Source: Spirochaetota bacterium
Lineage (GTDB): Bacteria; Spirochaetota; Spirochaetia; CADAEX01
Direction: 5' to 3'
NCBI GenBank assembly: GCA_009786125.1
Contig: WQTU01000135.1
Span: forward strand, 1-58,527
Length of the DNA: 58,527 nucleotides
A program made the position numbers and the translations under genes. Positions 50,297-58,527 of the stretch are shown one piece after another (positions within the stretch are counted from its first letter, which is position 1; every line of letters begins with the position of its first letter). The notes under the pieces are model-generated. The model had not been told where the DNA came from. It did not search any database and saw only the letters and a list, made by a program, of their open reading frames with translations.

Positions 50297-50494
50297 AAAA
50301 GGTATTACGTGCAAAGCACGTATCGCGACATCCGTGTCGCTGCGCCGGGCGTGGTGTCCATGCAGCAGTGCACCCCGCACTGCTGGCGCGTGCTCCGCTG
50401 CAAGCAGCGGGGTACGCGACTCTTTTGTTAGCCACCTCGCTAGGTTATGTGCAAGCCAGGCTTGCCCGCAACCCTCGCTTCGATGGCTAATAAC
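50297..50494. repeat. R2 multi-hairpin element, copy 2 (nested hairpin array)
   Basis: AAAAGG..TCTTTT closes an array of perfect hairpins: ACGTGC-AAA-GCACGT, GCGACA-TCCG-TGTCGC, GCAGCAGTGC-ACCCC-GCACTGCTGG and CGCTGC-AA-GCAGCG. A second module follows: GTTAGCCA...TGGCTAATAAC around CAAGC-CAGG-CTTG. GC-rich against a low-GC background. It starts 4 bp past the trpB2 stop, and with the following 160 bp forms the intergenic region before the permease. Confidence 0.85.
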
Positions 50495-50609
50495 GTAATC
50501 TGCCTGGAGCATAAGGCATAAACCGAGTATTCCATAACAATCATTCAAAATTCAATCATCATATTGTTTTTTGATGGCAATAGAAAAAAATGCTCGTTAG
50601 AAAAAACTA

Positions 50610-50633
50610 ATTATTATTATTATTATTATTATT
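50610..50633 (+). repeat. (ATT)8 trinucleotide repeat upstream of the permease
   Basis: Eight perfect ATT copies lie 24 bp before the ATG at 50658 and 11 bp before its Shine-Dalgarno. Change in copy number would alter leader or promoter spacing by three bases each, so this could tune, though not frame-shift, expression. No overlap with coding sequence. Confidence 0.85.
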
Positions 50634-50657
50634 GAAAAAATTTTGGAGAAACTAGAG

Positions 50658-52073
50658 ATGCCGAAAAAAATAAAAATCTCTTTATTAGGATGTGCATTAT
50701 TGCTTTTTTTTGCTGTTATTATAATGGTGGCAAAGCCTTTTTCAGAAAACATGAGCGAGACAGCTCATTTCATGCTGGGCGGAATCATAGTTGCATTAGG
50801 CATATGGATTTTTAAACCTTTTAATCTGCCTTACGCAGTAGGCGGATTATTTTTGGCTATGTTTGCCTTGATTCTCGGTCTTGCGCCAGCAGTTGTGTTT
50901 TCCGGGTTTTCACAACCAGCAGTATGGACGTTAATTCCGGCACTTTTCTTTGGTTATACACTGCAAAAAACCGGACTGGGGAAAAGGATCGCCTTTGAAA
51001 TTATTAAATTGTTCAAACCTTCCTATGGAAGCCTTGTTTTGGCATTGGTCTTGATAGGTATTGTATTAAGCATATTAACCCCGTCTATCACTGTGCGTGT
51101 GGCTATTATCATTCCCATAGCTTTGCAATGCTGCGAGTTATGTAAACTTGAAAAAAGGTCTAAAGGCAATTCACTGATTCTTTTGACGGCATTTGCTATG
51201 GCTCTTATTCCCGGCTCAGGCTGGTTATCCGGGCTTCTCAGCGGACCAATTATGCAAAGTATGTTTGAAAATGCGGGTATGGAGAACATTCTCACATTCA
51301 GAAGTTGGTTCGACATATTGTTTCTGCCAATGATGCTTGTAACCGCAATTGTTGCGGTTGGCGGTCTGATTTTATTAAGACCGAGTATACCAATTTCAAA
51401 AAATATAATCGACGAAATTAAAGCGCGGCCAACTGAAAAAATCAGCCGGCATGAATGCATAACTGCACTTGTACTTAGTGGTGTATTTGTAATGTTTTTA
51501 ACAAGCAGTTTGCACGGCATCCCTGATGTGGCGGTGTGTTTGGCAGCAGTATTTATATTTTATATTTCCGGTGTGCTGGAATCCAAAGATTTTAATACAG
51601 GGGTCAATTGGGATTTAGTAATTTTTATCGGCATTGCAATAAGTTTGGGGCCAATATTTTTTGAAACAGGCATTTCACAATGGCTTGCAGGAATAATAGT
51701 ACCTGCAATAAGTCCTATTACAGGTAATCCGTGGGTATTCGTTTTTGTAATTACAACAATTATGTTCTTGTGGAGATTTGTAGATGTAGCGATTTTTATT
51801 CCTACCATGGCGATTGTAATCCCTATTCTCCCGGACATTCAAGCAGAACATCAAATTCATCCGCTAATTTGGGTGGCTGTTCTCGCCATGGCATCAAATG
51901 CATTTTTCATGACGTATCAGAACATATGGGCCATGATGAGCCGCTCCATGGCAGGAGACAGAGCGTGGGAAAATGAGCACCTGAGTAAATATGGCGTTAT
52001 ATATTTTGCAGCATGTATGATTGCGCTAACGGTTGCAATTCCCATGTGGATCAATGCCGGATTATTTGGATAA
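50658..52073 (+). CDS. DASS/SLC13-type anion (carboxylate) permease
   Basis: ATG at 50658 has GGAG nine bases upstream and is preferred to the track's TTG at 50643. The 471 aa protein has about 12 TM helices, with GSGWLSGLLSGP and ASNAFFMTYQN at positions where DASS/SLC13 proteins hold their SNT-like substrate loops, and TPSITVRVAIIIPIA in the first half. The substrate is unknown; di- or monocarboxylates are usual. It lies between trpB2 and trpD-C-F-B-A, so an aromatic acid (anthranilate-like) uptake role is conceivable but unproven. Confidence 0.85.
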   Translation: MPKKIKISLLGCALLLFFAVIIMVAKPFSENMSETAHFMLGGIIVALGIWIFKPFNLPYAVGGLFLAMFALILGLAPAVVFSGFSQPAVWTLIPALFFGYTLQKTGLGKRIAFEIIKLFKPSYGSLVLALVLIGIVLSILTPSITVRVAIIIPIALQCCELCKLEKRSKGNSLILLTAFAMALIPGSGWLSGLLSGPIMQSMFENAGMENILTFRSWFDILFLPMMLVTAIVAVGGLILLRPSIPISKNIIDEIKARPTEKISRHECITALVLSGVFVMFLTSSLHGIPDVAVCLAAVFIFYISGVLESKDFNTGVNWDLVIFIGIAISLGPIFFETGISQWLAGIIVPAISPITGNPWVFVFVITTIMFLWRFVDVAIFIPTMAIVIPILPDIQAEHQIHPLIWVAVLAMASNAFFMTYQNIWAMMSRSMAGDRAWENEHLSKYGVIYFAACMIALTVAIPMWINAGLFG

Positions 52074-52106
52074 AAAAACAAAACATAAAAATCGGGGGGT
52101 ACTAAA

Positions 52107-53129
52107 ATGATGATTAAAGAAGCAATTATTCAACTAGCGAATAAGCAAGATTTGACCTATGAAACTGCCGAAATGGTAATGAATGAGATTATGATAGGCG
52201 AAGCATCGCCGGTGCAGATGAGCGCGTACCTTACGGCTCTTAGCCTGAAAGGTGAAACTATTGATGAAATCACAGCATCGGCTTCAGGTATGCGTAAACA
52301 TTGCATACGGCTTCTGCACGACATTGATGCTTTGGAAATTGTAGGCACAGGCGGTGATGGTGCAAATACATTTAATATTTCCACGGCCGCGGCAATAATC
52401 ACAGCCGCAGCCGGAGTGCCGGTAGCGAAACACGGCAACCGCAGCGCGTCAAGCAAATGCGGAGCAGCCGATGTGTTAGAAACGCTTGGTGTAAATATCA
52501 ATCTCACGCCTGAAAAAAGTGCTAAGTTGTTAAAAGATATTGGTATTTGTTTTCTGTTTGCGCAAAACTATCACATTGCTATGAAGTATGTCTCGCCCAT
52601 TCGCCGAGAACTGGCAATACGAACAGTTTTTAACATATTGGGACCACTGACTAATCCGGCAGGCGCAAAGATGGAGTTGATGGGAGTATATGACAGCGAT
52701 TTGGTTGAACCGTTAGCGCAAGTGTTATGTAATTTGGGTGTTAAAAGCGCAATGGTGGTCCACGGCGAAGATGGCTTGGATGAAATATCATTGTGCGCAC
52801 CAACGAAGGTGTGTGAAGTTAAAAATGGCTGGACTCGCTCGTACATAATTACGCCGGAGCAATTTGGTTTTGAACGTTGCAGCAAGTTGGATTTACAGGG
52901 CGGTTCACCGTTCGAAAACGCAGAAATACTTAAAGCAATATTGCGCGGTGAAGATAGTCCGAATTATAACCATAAACGGAACGCTGTAGTCTTAAATGCT
53001 GCCGCCGCACTGTATATTTCAGGTAAGTATGAATCCATTGAAGCATCCGTTAAAGTTGCACACAATGTAATAAAAAGCGGTGCGTCAATCGCTAAGTTAA
53101 ACGAATTTATACGTTATTCAAACCAGTAA
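52107..53129 (+). CDS. trpD: Anthranilate phosphoribosyltransferase
   Basis: The 340 aa enzyme transfers ribose-5-phosphate from PRPP to anthranilate. Catalytic blocks are VGTGGDGANTFNISTAAAIITAAAGVPVAKHGNRSASSKCGAADVLETLG (PRPP/metal site), FNILGPLTNPAGA and HGEDGLDEISL. All are near consensus. It is first of the tightly packed trpD-C-F-B-A run (gaps and overlaps of a few bases). No trpE or trpG precedes it in the window. Confidence 0.97.
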   Translation: MMIKEAIIQLANKQDLTYETAEMVMNEIMIGEASPVQMSAYLTALSLKGETIDEITASASGMRKHCIRLLHDIDALEIVGTGGDGANTFNISTAAAIITAAAGVPVAKHGNRSASSKCGAADVLETLGVNINLTPEKSAKLLKDIGICFLFAQNYHIAMKYVSPIRRELAIRTVFNILGPLTNPAGAKMELMGVYDSDLVEPLAQVLCNLGVKSAMVVHGEDGLDEISLCAPTKVCEVKNGWTRSYIITPEQFGFERCSKLDLQGGSPFENAEILKAILRGEDSPNYNHKRNAVVLNAAAALYISGKYESIEASVKVAHNVIKSGASIAKLNEFIRYSNQ

Positions 53130-53146
53130 AAAAGGAAGTGAGCCAA

Positions 53147-53941
53147 TTGAACATATTGCATGAAATAGCGGAACGCACAAAAGAAAGGGTCGAAATGCAA
53201 AAAAAGATGCTGCCTTCGTCACAAATTATTGAATTAGCGCAAGCGATAGGCGGCAACAGCTTTCTTTTTGAAGATGCGCTAAAAACCGATGATATTGCCT
53301 TTATTTGCGAAATAAAAAAGGCATCACCCTCAAAGGGAGTGATTGCCGAGGACTTTCCCTATGTGCAAATTGCGCGGGAGTACGAAGCTGCGGGGGCGGC
53401 GGCGATTTCTGTATTAACCGAGCCTTTTTATTTTAAAGGTCACGATAAATATTTGCGTGAAATTGCCGACGAAGTATCAATTCCATTGCTGCGCAAGGAT
53501 TTTACCGTTGACAGCTATATGATTTATGAGGCGAAATTATTAGGTGCAAGCGCAGTTTTGCTGATTTGTACACTCCTTGATTTTGACACACTTGCGGAGT
53601 ATATAGCTATTGCCCACAGGATCGGACTTTCTGCACTTGTGGAAGCGCATAATGAAAACGAAGTTGATATGGCTGTAAAAGCAGGTGCAAGAATTATCGG
53701 CATTAATAACAGGGATTTAAAGACGTTTGAAATTGATATGACATTGAGCGAAAAACTAAAACTACTTGTGCCTTCAAACATAATTTTTGTTTCAGAAAGC
53801 GGCATTAAAACACCAGAAGATGTAACAAAGTTGCGTGAAATAAATGCAGATGCTGTTTTAATTGGCGAAACAATAATGCAAAGCAACGATAAATACGGTG
53901 CAATACTGCGTTTGCGGGGTGATAACATTGACAAAAGTTAA
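53147..53941 (+). CDS. trpC: Indole-3-glycerol phosphate synthase
   Basis: TTG at 53147 is preferred to the GTG at 53138 because AAGGAAGTGAG is then at proper distance; product about 264 aa beginning (M)NILHEIAERTKERV. Motifs: FICEIKKASPSKGVIAEDFPY (first beta strand, Lys), SVLTEPFYFKGHDKYL, LLRKDFTVD, IIGINNRDLKTFEID and FVSESGI, matching IGPS. It closes the indole ring from CdRP in tryptophan synthesis. Confidence 0.95.
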   Translation: MNILHEIAERTKERVEMQKKMLPSSQIIELAQAIGGNSFLFEDALKTDDIAFICEIKKASPSKGVIAEDFPYVQIAREYEAAGAAAISVLTEPFYFKGHDKYLREIADEVSIPLLRKDFTVDSYMIYEAKLLGASAVLLICTLLDFDTLAEYIAIAHRIGLSALVEAHNENEVDMAVKAGARIIGINNRDLKTFEIDMTLSEKLKLLVPSNIIFVSESGIKTPEDVTKLREINADAVLIGETIMQSNDKYGAILRLRGDNIDKS

Positions 53942-54527
53942 AATTTGCGGGCTAACACGATTATGCGATGTAGATGCTGTAAATATTGAAAAACCAGATT
54001 ATGCAGGATTCGTGTTTGCAAACAGCCGCCGCAGAGTTACATCCGCGCAGGCGATGGAGCTTAGAAGTAAACTGGCAAATGAAATAATCTCGGTGGGAGT
54101 GTTCGTTAACGAATCGATTGAGAATATTTTGCCTTTAGTGCAAAATGGCGTTATCGAAATGATTCAGCTTCATGGTAAAGAGAATGAAGAATATATAGAA
54201 AGGCTAAAAAAATTGACAGATAAACCTATTATCAAAGCTATCTCGGTTCTAAACGCCGGGGATGTGCAAAAATGGGCATTAACCTCTGCTGATTACCTCT
54301 TACTTGATAACAAAGACGGCGGCACAGGTCAGGCATTTGATTGGAGTTTAATTGGCGAAATAGGTAAGCCTTATTTTTTAGCTGGCGGACTGGATGTGAA
54401 TAACGTTGTAAATGCTATAAGCCAAACAACGCCTTTTGCTGCAGATACCAGCAGCGGCGTAGAAACAGATGGGTTAAAAGACCCGTGGAAAATAAAAGAA
54501 TTTATCAGGAGGGTTAAACATGGGTAA
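53928..54527 (+). CDS. trpF: Phosphoribosylanthranilate isomerase
   Basis: The start is TTG at 53928, with GGGGTGA five bases upstream, giving (M)[15 protein letters not shown]; the track start 10 codons earlier has no ribosome binding site. KICGL (catalytic Cys) and [23 protein letters not shown] are conserved, and the closing [23 protein letters not shown] holds the phosphate loop. About 199 aa is normal. It overlaps trpC by 14 bases and trpB by 8. Confidence 0.95.
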   Translation: MTKVKICGLTRLCDVDAVNIEKPDYAGFVFANSRRRVTSAQAMELRSKLANEIISVGVFVNESIENILPLVQNGVIEMIQLHGKENEEYIERLKKLTDKPIIKAISVLNAGDVQKWALTSADYLLLDNKDGGTGQAFDWSLIGEIGKPYFLAGGLDVNNVVNAISQTTPFAADTSSGVETDGLKDPWKIKEFIRRVKHG

Positions 54528-55707
54528 GAAAAAAGGGCGATTTGGTGAATATGGCGGTCAGTATATTCCTGAAACCTTAATGAGTGCCGTGCAAGACTTG
54601 GAGAAGTCGTATCTGCTGTATAAAGATGATGCGATTTTTCAAAAGGAATTTATGGATTTGCTGAAGAACTACGCCGGCAGACCGTCTTTACTATATTATG
54701 CCGAAAAAATGACTGCCGATCTCGGTGGAGCAAAAATCTACTTGAAGCGCGAAGATTTGAATCATACAGGTTCACATAAAATCAACAACGTGCTGGGGCA
54801 AGCTTTACTTGCGAAAAAGATGGGTAAAACTCGCATAATCGCCGAAACAGGCGCAGGGCAGCATGGCGTAGCAACTGCAACAGCCGCAACGTTGATGGAT
54901 ATGGAATGTGAAATTTTCATGGGCAAGGAAGATACCGAAAGGCAAGCCCTTAACGTGTATAGAATGGAGCTTCTTGGCGCAAAAGTCAACACAGTAACAA
55001 GCGGTACAATGACGCTGAAGGATGCCGTTAATGAAACCATGCGAGAATGGGTTTCAAGAATAAACGATACACATTATATTCTTGGCTCAATAGTTGGTCC
55101 TCATCCGTTCCCAATGATGGTTCGTGATTTTCAGCGAGTAATCAGCAAGGAGTTAAAGGAACAAATACTACAGGCAGAGGGAAAGCTTCCCGATACTGTA
55201 ATTGCATGTGTAGGCGGCGGCAGCAACGCAATTGGCGCATTTTATGAATTTATAAACGATGATACTGTGCAACTGATAGGCTGCGAAGCCGCCGGGCTTG
55301 GTGTTAAAAACCCCAAAAATGCAGCTACCATTGCAAACGGTAAAGCCGGCATTTTTCATGGAATGAAAACATACTTCTGCCAAGATGACTATGGTCAAAT
55401 TGCGCCTGTATATTCCATTTCCGCAGGGCTTGATTATCCGGGCATAGGTCCCGAGCACGCATATCTTTCTGATACAAAACGTGCTGTTTACGTTCCGGTT
55501 ACGGATGCGGAAGCCGTGGATGCGTTCGAATATTTATCGCGGACAGAGGGCGTTATTCCTGCAATAGAAAGTGCGCACGCAGTAGCTTATGCGAAAAAAA
55601 TTGCACCTAAAATGAAAAAAGACCAAATTATTGTTGTAAATCTATCAGGCAGAGGCGATAAAGACGTTGCATCAATTGCAAGATATAAGGGGGTAAATAT
55701 TACATGA
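54520..55707 (+). CDS. trpB: Tryptophan synthase beta chain (TrpB1)
   Basis: The 395 aa PLP enzyme makes tryptophan from indole and serine together with TrpA. The PLP Lys block is [41 protein letters not shown], and the phosphate-binding loop is [12 protein letters not shown]. It begins [19 protein letters not shown], standard for type 1. The ATG follows GGAGGG and overlaps trpF by 8 bases. It partners trpA directly downstream (4-bp overlap). Confidence 0.97.
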   Translation: MGKKKGRFGEYGGQYIPETLMSAVQDLEKSYLLYKDDAIFQKEFMDLLKNYAGRPSLLYYAEKMTADLGGAKIYLKREDLNHTGSHKINNVLGQALLAKKMGKTRIIAETGAGQHGVATATAATLMDMECEIFMGKEDTERQALNVYRMELLGAKVNTVTSGTMTLKDAVNETMREWVSRINDTHYILGSIVGPHPFPMMVRDFQRVISKELKEQILQAEGKLPDTVIACVGGGSNAIGAFYEFINDDTVQLIGCEAAGLGVKNPKNAATIANGKAGIFHGMKTYFCQDDYGQIAPVYSISAGLDYPGIGPEHAYLSDTKRAVYVPVTDAEAVDAFEYLSRTEGVIPAIESAHAVAYAKKIAPKMKKDQIIVVNLSGRGDKDVASIARYKGVNIT

Positions 55708-56489
55708 GTAATCGAATAGAAAATGTGTTTTCCGAATTAAAAAGAAATGGAAAAAAGGCACTCATTACGTTTATTACAGGCGGCGACCCGGATATTGAAG
55801 TAACGGGAAAACTTGTTTTGGCAATGGAAGCAGCAGGAGCCGACATAATTGAAATAGGCATCCCTTTTTCCGACCCGGTTGCCGAGGGCATTGTTATACA
55901 AGGAGCCAATGCTCGCGCTCTCGCAGGAGGATGTACTGTTGACAAGCTGTTTGATATGGTAAAAAGGCTTCGGGAAAAAACAAACATACCGTTATTGTTT
56001 ATGACCTACGCTAATCCAATATACGCGTACGGCAAAGAACGATTTATGGCAAAGTGTAAAGAAGTAGGTATTGACGGAATTATCGTCCCCGATGTGCCGT
56101 TTGAAGAAAAAGACGAATTTGAAAATGAGTGTACCCGTTACGGTGTATGTCTAATTTCATTGATTGCGCCTACATCCGGGGAACGAGCTGAAAAAATTGC
56201 ACTTGAAGCGCAAGGCTTTCTATACTGTGTTTCATCTCTTGGTGTTACCGGAACAAGAAACGATATAAACACAAATATTGCCGAATTGATAGAGCAAGTA
56301 AAAAAGGTATCGTCAATCCCGTGTGCGGTTGGGTTTGGAATATCTACACCTAAACAAGCATGTGATATGGCATCAATATCAGACGGCGTTATCGTAGGCA
56401 GTGCAATTGTTAAATTGATTGCTGAATTTGGCAGAGATAGTATAACCCTAGTAAAAGAATTCGTTGAAAAAATCAAGAGTAGCATGTAG
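55704..56489 (+). CDS. trpA: Tryptophan synthase alpha chain
   Basis: The 261 aa TIM barrel releases indole from indoleglycerol phosphate. The catalytic Glu49 equivalent is in [14 protein letters not shown]. The Asp60 equivalent is Glu here (PVAEG in place of PLADG); I recall AEG in several Gram-positive and archaeal TrpA proteins, so activity may be kept. Other blocks: [30 protein letters not shown] and VGFGISTP. Its ATG overlaps trpB's stop (ATGA). There is no terminator hairpin I can recognise after it. Confidence 0.95.
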   Translation: MSNRIENVFSELKRNGKKALITFITGGDPDIEVTGKLVLAMEAAGADIIEIGIPFSDPVAEGIVIQGANARALAGGCTVDKLFDMVKRLREKTNIPLLFMTYANPIYAYGKERFMAKCKEVGIDGIIVPDVPFEEKDEFENECTRYGVCLISLIAPTSGERAEKIALEAQGFLYCVSSLGVTGTRNDINTNIAELIEQVKKVSSIPCAVGFGISTPKQACDMASISDGVIVGSAIVKLIAEFGRDSITLVKEFVEKIKSSM

Positions 56490-56589
56490 TAAATCATGAC
56501 ATGCTCACAAAGTATGTTAGGCGAAAAAAAGCGAGATAATTTTCAAAAAACGCATCCATGTACAATGAGCCAAAGAAAAGGTTAAAATT

Positions 56590-57417
56590 CTATTTTGATA
56601 TGTTCTCACTAAGCCACTTCAAAGCACCAGATACATTCTGCCAGACTTCGCCTGCCATGTATCTGTATGCATCAGCCTCGCTGGCACGACCTGGTGAATA
56701 TCCGCCAAACATTTTTTCTGCTTGCAATTCAGGCACATATTTCTTTTTTGGATTCAATAGAAATTCGGCCACATGAGGGTTTGCAATTATACCCTTTTTT
56801 AATGCATTTTTTGCTTTTACTTTATCATTTTTTTTAAAATGTAATAATGTTTTACTATACAACATAAAAGCAGAATTTTCTGGATAATCAGTAAGTATTT
56901 TCTCTGCTGGTTCGAGTTCATTTTCTGAAATCAACCAGTTAATAAGAATATAGCGAATACCTTGATTATCATTCGGGTTCAAAAGGAGCATCTCTTGATA
57001 CGTCTCTATAGCTTTTTTCCGATCTCCTAATGCCCAAAAAATATCTGCCAGTCCCGCCATAGCACGCATAAAAGGGCGGGTTTCTAATATTCCCCAAAAA
57101 TAACCTTTGTTTTCTTTAAAAAATTCCTTACCAAGAGCTTTTTTGCCTAATTCTATAGCTTGTGAATATAATTTTAAACATTCCTCCTTACTCTTACTTG
57201 ATTCTGCTATAATTACATAAGCATCAATACAATAAGGTGAAATACTCAAAGCTTTTTTTGCTAACGCGATCCTTTTTTTATCATTAAGCTCATCCCATGC
57301 ATCATAGACAAGTTCTTGAGCATTATGCAAATCATCCTTATTAAAAGGTGGCAGTCTATTAACTGTATCTTTTACAGTAGAATTATTAATATCTGATTGC
57401 AATTTTTTCTTTCCCAT
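56590..57417 (-). CDS. ST7-like TPR protein (275 aa)
   Basis: The start is ATG at 57417, with AGGAG seven bases upstream; the track start adds a 22-residue basic, hydrophobic tail with no ribosome binding site. TPR-like helices span most of the protein (DKKRIALAKKALSISPYCIDAYVIIAES, SAFMLYSKTLLHFKKNDKVKAKNALKKGIIANPHVAEFLLNPKKKYVPE), and the GYSPGRASEADAYRYMAGEVWQ tail is a pattern I associate with bacterial ST7-family proteins. No function is known to me. Confidence 0.8.
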   Translation of the reverse strand: MGKKKLQSDINNSTVKDTVNRLPPFNKDDLHNAQELVYDAWDELNDKKRIALAKKALSISPYCIDAYVIIAESSKSKEECLKLYSQAIELGKKALGKEFFKENKGYFWGILETRPFMRAMAGLADIFWALGDRKKAIETYQEMLLLNPNDNQGIRYILINWLISENELEPAEKILTDYPENSAFMLYSKTLLHFKKNDKVKAKNALKKGIIANPHVAEFLLNPKKKYVPELQAEKMFGGYSPGRASEADAYRYMAGEVWQNVSGALKWLSENISK

Positions 57418-57670
57418 GTTTCCACTCCTGTATATCCTAAAATATTTTGATAAGCCCCTTAAAACAAATTTTATTATAATCATTCATTGAAGGATGGGCA
57501 ATGTATCTGATTTAAATAATTCTTAAACCTCAATTATTGCCATTGCACGGGTAAAAATTTGGACATTCCATAGGGTACATCCAAGAAACTGTAAAAACAT
57601 ATTAAAATTGCCTGAGTTTACATGAGGCTCTAGATTATATAAAAGTAATTAGGCATTAGTTTCACGCTTT

Positions 57671-57967
57671 TCATCGCCTAACAAACACAACTGTTGCACA
57701 ACTTGGATGATGAGGCATTTGCTTTTTTCGGTAACATTTTTCATGAGGCAACTCGTACCTTGCAAGCTCACCGCCAACAGCAGTCCCAAGTCCAACTACT
57801 CCGCCCCGGTTTTTCATCTGCTCATCAGTAAGTCTTTGACCGGCAGATACATTAAGAGTCTGCGTTACTCCTGCACCCAGCGCTCCGGCTATGATGTTCG
57901 TATTACTTGCTGTTTGGCTTGCATAACCACTGCTATCGCGAAACTGCTTAGCTGCGAAATGAATTAT
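57671..57967 (-). pseudogene. Fragment of a large repetitive secreted (hemagglutinin-like) protein
   Basis: The minus strand has an open frame with no credible start, reading AAKQFRDSSGYASQTASN...AGALGAGVTQTLNVSAG...QMKNRGGVVGLGTAVGGELARYELP and ending at a stop (57671-57673) after HPSCATVVFVRR. The Gly/Ala-rich, low-charge composition resembles regions I recall from filamentous-hemagglutinin/CDI or Rhs-type exoproteins. It lies next to an ISAs1 fragment, which may have broken the gene. Bases 57418-57670 between this and the TPR gene show nothing I can name. Confidence 0.35.
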
Positions 57968-58071
57968 TAGCAGAAACAGACTACTCCACTTGTTTTCTCC
58001 AAGGGAAAGCTGTGCCTAAAAATAATGAAAAAGCTTGCTTTCCCGAAGTTTTTACAACCTGCAAGAAATAT

Positions 58072-58527
58072 TCATTCCGCTTTTACCAATTTTCCCTCTC
58101 CGAAATAGTCTCCTACACCAGTTTTGGGATTTTCTGACATTACGCATTCTTTTTTGCCGGAAAGCCATTTTGTGTCCGCCGTTTGCCAGTATTCACGTGT
58201 TTCTATCCCGCCTCGAGCTTTTTCTACACTCTTCGTATAAGCACACTTTGATAAAAGATGCACGTCAGAAAAATATTCTTCCACATCCTCATACATGTTT
58301 TTCAACGTTAAAACGTAATCTGCTCGCTTTTTTTGGATTATTTTGGCTATTTCCTGCTGCGTTCCCATTGCGTCTATCGTTATTATTTGACCTTTGACAT
58401 TCAGCATATTCAGCAATTCCGGTATAGCGGTGATTTCATTCGATTTTTCTGCTACCAGTTTTTCTCCTACACAAAAACCGTTCTCGTCTACAGCGCTTAC
58501 TATGTGGTTTGCTTTTTGGTTTTTGTT
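58072..58527 (-). mobile_element. ISAs1-family transposase, partial (runs off window)
   Basis: The frame is open from 58527 down to 58072, starting inside the protein (VSAVDENGFCVGEKLVAEKSNEITAIPELLNMLNVKGQIITIDAMGTQ). The DDE middle Asp is in ITIDAMGTQ, and TREYW is the Glu region. ISAs1 transposases usually continue ~80 residues beyond the point where this one ends (KKECVMSENPKTGVGDYFGEGKLVKAE), so it is 3'-truncated here and 5'-cut by the window edge. No inverted repeat is visible at its inner end. Confidence 0.85.

Noticed and set aside
50148-50498. 116-aa plus-strand ORF overlapping the end of trpB2 and the R2 repeat
   Set aside because: Shadow frame and repeat-derived sequence with no conserved motif.
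54762-55040. 92-aa minus-strand ORF in trpB
   Set aside because: Antisense to a certain gene with no independent signals.
57707-57970. 87-aa plus-strand ORF at the right end
   Set aside because: The minus strand here carries the recognisable exoprotein-like fragment; this frame has no ribosome binding site.

Overview
The window looks like a chromosomal piece of a low-GC spirochaete, most likely Treponema or a close relative. The evidence is a nine-gene bacterial V-type ATPase cluster, a BspA/TpLRR-type leucine-rich-repeat secreted protein, paired bactofilins with an M23 peptidase, RicT and YaaR neighbours, and the block rpsT-hup-lnt-...-cinA-rho-rpmE. All calls are read from the sequence and the supplied ORF track. 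No database search was run, so family names rest on recognised motifs.

Layout. 1-4,454: a dinucleotide microsatellite at the very edge, a small antitoxin-like ORF, two GNAT acetyltransferases and a U32 peptidase-family protein. 4,615-5,850: an MFS transporter. 6,134-11,406: an accessory island with two unknown secreted or membrane proteins, an overlooked 55-residue ORF, an 18-repeat LRR protein, a DUF2971 protein, an XRE regulator and an Abi_2 (AbiD/F) HEPN protein preceded by a terminator-like hairpin. 11,451-13,853: a CAU tRNA, 5-formyl-THF cyclo-ligase, a DMT permease and a coiled-coil protein. 13,888-23,672 (minus strand): the V-ATPase operon G-C-I-K-F-E-A-B-D followed by UspA and a PTS EIIA-like protein. 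23,797-25,680: pyrK-pyrD (class 1B dihydroorotate dehydrogenase). 25,690-28,027: a frameshifted XRE gene and a HAD phosphatase whose C-terminus has acquired a seven-bladed WD40 propeller, with a remnant of the original C-terminus left downstream. 28,057-42,839 (minus strand): cell-envelope and housekeeping genes, including an NHL/VWA protein, surE, a galactokinase-like GHMP protein lacking the catalytic Asp, rpmE, rho, cinA, bactofilins, lnt, hup, rpsT, ricT, yaaR and an M23 peptidase. 42,997-48,636: tatD, dus, a CreD-like protein, membrane proteins and hemerythrin. 48,914-56,489: a tryptophan locus with TrpB2, a DASS-type carboxylate permease and trpD-C-F-B-A, but no trpE or trpG. 56,590-58,527: an ST7-like TPR protein, remnants of a large secreted protein and an ISAs1-type transposase fragment running off the end.

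The most unusual signal is not a protein. At least seven intergenic sites carry structured palindromic repeats of three types (R1, R2, R3). The loop sequences are conserved, while the stem arms differ between copies yet still pair with each other, which points to selection on, or copying of, RNA/DNA structure. One R1 copy begins inside pyrK and supplies the last 28 codons and the stop. One R3 copy contributes the ribosome binding site of the next gene. In the longest R2 copy several perfect hairpins are nested in a larger stem.

Functionally, the V-ATPase cluster handles ion-motive force, pyrKD makes pyrimidines, and the bactofilin/M23/lnt/cinA block supports envelope shape and lipoprotein maturation. 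The trp locus could make tryptophan from anthranilate, possibly imported by the adjacent permease, or trpEG may lie elsewhere.
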